64,000 bases of DNA from Bedellia somnulentella (lineage: Eukaryota; Arthropoda; Insecta; Lepidoptera; Bedelliidae): contig OY755171.1 in NCBI GenBank assembly GCA_963576735.1, positions 9,238,001 through 9,302,000 on the forward strand. Reading direction: 5' to 3'. Positions 62,745 to 64,000 of the stretch are shown here, piece by piece. The stretch's first letter is position 1. Each line of letters opens with the position of its first letter. The translations under genes and the position numbers were made by a program. The notes under the pieces are model-generated. The model was not told the DNA's origin. It ran no database searches and saw only the letters and a list, made by a program, of their open reading frames with translations.

Positions 62745-64000
62745 GAAAATTGTATAACTCAAACATTTAGGGTCGATCGGCTGATTCAACAAACTCCAAC
62801 TGTTTACAAAAGTTCTTAAATTGAATTAATGATAAATTGAAAATGTCAGAAATAATAGCACGGGAAATAAATGTGTTGGTGGCATAATTAGTCCTAAGAG
62901 ATAGTGTGTGGAATGTGAATGAGTTTCTAGTGTTGTAGGACGGACATCTGAAGTTTAACTTTGAAAACAAATAAGGTGAATCAATTAGATTATGGATGGT
63001 TTTAAATAACATTAATTGATCCCTTGTGTCTCTATCACATTTTAAGGGTTTCAAGTTAGGAAGGTTGTTAAAGTATGGACACCTATAGTTGAGGTGTTTA
63101 ATAAATTTATTTTAATTCTTTGAAGCATTTTGATATATACTTGATACATGGTATTCCAGACTGTTGAGCCATATTGGAGTATCGGTAGTACCAATGCATT
63201 ATAAAGTGTTACAATATTTTGAGGGCTTTTAAATTCTTTTGACTGACGAAGTACAAATCCTAGCAATTTATACGCTTTGGAGAATATGCTAGAAATATGT
63301 TTAGAGTCAATTTAGAGTCAATTATGATGCCAAGATCTCTAACCTCACTTGTTCTTGAAAGGACTTTGGAAAAAAGTGAACAGGGAAATAAATCATATTT
63401 AGTTTTTTATATATTTTGGTATCGTCAGCGAATAGAAGAAAGAGTGAATGAAGAAATACTTTGTGAATGTCATTTATGAATATATTAAAGAACAGGGGGC
63501 CGACATGAGAACGCTGAATTATACCTGATGTTATTGGCACAAATGAAGAAGTGAAACCCTTTACAGTTACGGCTTGCCATCGCCCTCGTATATAAGACTC
63601 AATCCAACGTAGCAGGTTGCCGTGTATACCAAAGCTCTCGAGTTTAGCAATTAATATAGAGTGGCAGATTTTATCGAAAGCTTTCGAGAAGTCTGTATAC
63701 ACAGCATCTACACGGTGACCAGCATCCATAGTCTCAGACACATTCTCAATGAATTCGTAAACATTAGTCTCAGTTGAACGATTAGTGACGAATCCATGCT
63801 GCTCACCTATGATATGAGGTCTAATTATGGGAAAAATCATATCGTAAACTATTTTTTCCAGTAGTTTTGGAAGAACAGAAATTTTGGATATTGGTCTGTA
63901 GTTCTTTATATCATGTTTGTCGCCGGTCTTAAAAATTGGTGTAACGTAGGATATCTTCCAACGATCGGGAACAATACAAGTTGTGATAGATAATTGAAAT
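62745..64000 (-). mobile_element. LINE-C (Jockey-like), RT, open at window edge
   Basis: From 64000 the minus strand reads IVPDRWKISYVTPIFKTGDK, NYRPISKISVLPKLLEKIV, then 63840-63322 with GEQHGFVTNRSTETNV, DAVYTDFSKAFDKICHSIL (first catalytic Asp), LRWIESYIRGRWQAVTVKG and LFLLFADDTKIYKK (catalytic FADD). After a frameshift it continues with ALVLPILQYGSTVWN (63266-63051) and the C-terminus with DQLMLFKTIHNLIDSPYLFS (63054-62767). The G.ILGPL block reads IIQRSHVGPLFF, so it is mutated. The 5' half lies beyond the window. Confidence 0.78.

Overview
This is a stretch of AT-rich eukaryotic nuclear DNA, most likely from a moth or butterfly. The evidence is spliced insect chemoreceptor genes, Helitrons with lepidopteran-style termini, RTE-clade LINEs, tRNA-derived SINEs and BEL/Pao LTR elements. 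There are no operons. Nearly all long open frames belong to mobile elements, and host genes are visible only as short spliced exons.

Host genes. (1) An apparently complete, uninterrupted odorant receptor (7tm_6 family) lies on the minus strand in six exons from 39614 down to 12625. It encodes 392 residues, with canonical splice sites and matching phases at every junction. (2) A decayed gustatory receptor lies on the minus strand between 6556 and 1868. It has an N-terminal/middle part, a duplicated middle part, a penultimate TM exon and a C-terminal exon, with frameshifts. (3) A second gustatory-receptor C-terminal exon is at 50315-50514.

Layout. 1-2.9 kb: a DDE_Tnp_4 transposase end, LINE scraps, an RTE LINE with a SINE inside it, and the first GR exon. 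3.4-6.6 kb: GR remains, a 482-bp-offset duplication and a GC-rich dispersed repeat. 7-8.1 kb: two long inverted-repeat elements. 9.1-11 kb: an RLE-type LINE whose 3' part precedes its 5' part. 12.6-13.4 kb: the last two OR exons. 13.8-31 kb: a BEL/Pao retrotransposon with 191-bp LTRs, sitting in OR intron 4 and split by two DNA transposons. One insertion (14104-20531, 5-bp duplication) itself carries two Helitrons, one of which carries a fold-back SINE. The other (22545-26792, 32-bp TIRs, 4-bp duplication) encodes a DUF7869-like transposase candidate. 31.1-34 kb: a third DNA transposon (TIRs, 4-bp duplication, repeated subterminal motif) with a 496-codon open frame. 34.3-39.6 kb: OR exons 4 to 1 among SINEs and a Jockey-like LINE. 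40-64 kb: mostly LINE and SINE remains, including a near full-length RTE, several Jockey/CR1-like elements, a 200-N assembly gap, a large palindrome with TTAGG-like units, and a second copy of the 1-kb Helitron.

The strongest candidates for something new are the two DNA transposons with 4-bp target duplications (22545-26792 and 31087-33990), the intact OR gene with its multi-level transposon nest, and the fold-back elements. No homology search was possible. Family names come from motif recognition; splice sites, TIRs and target duplications were read directly from the sequence.
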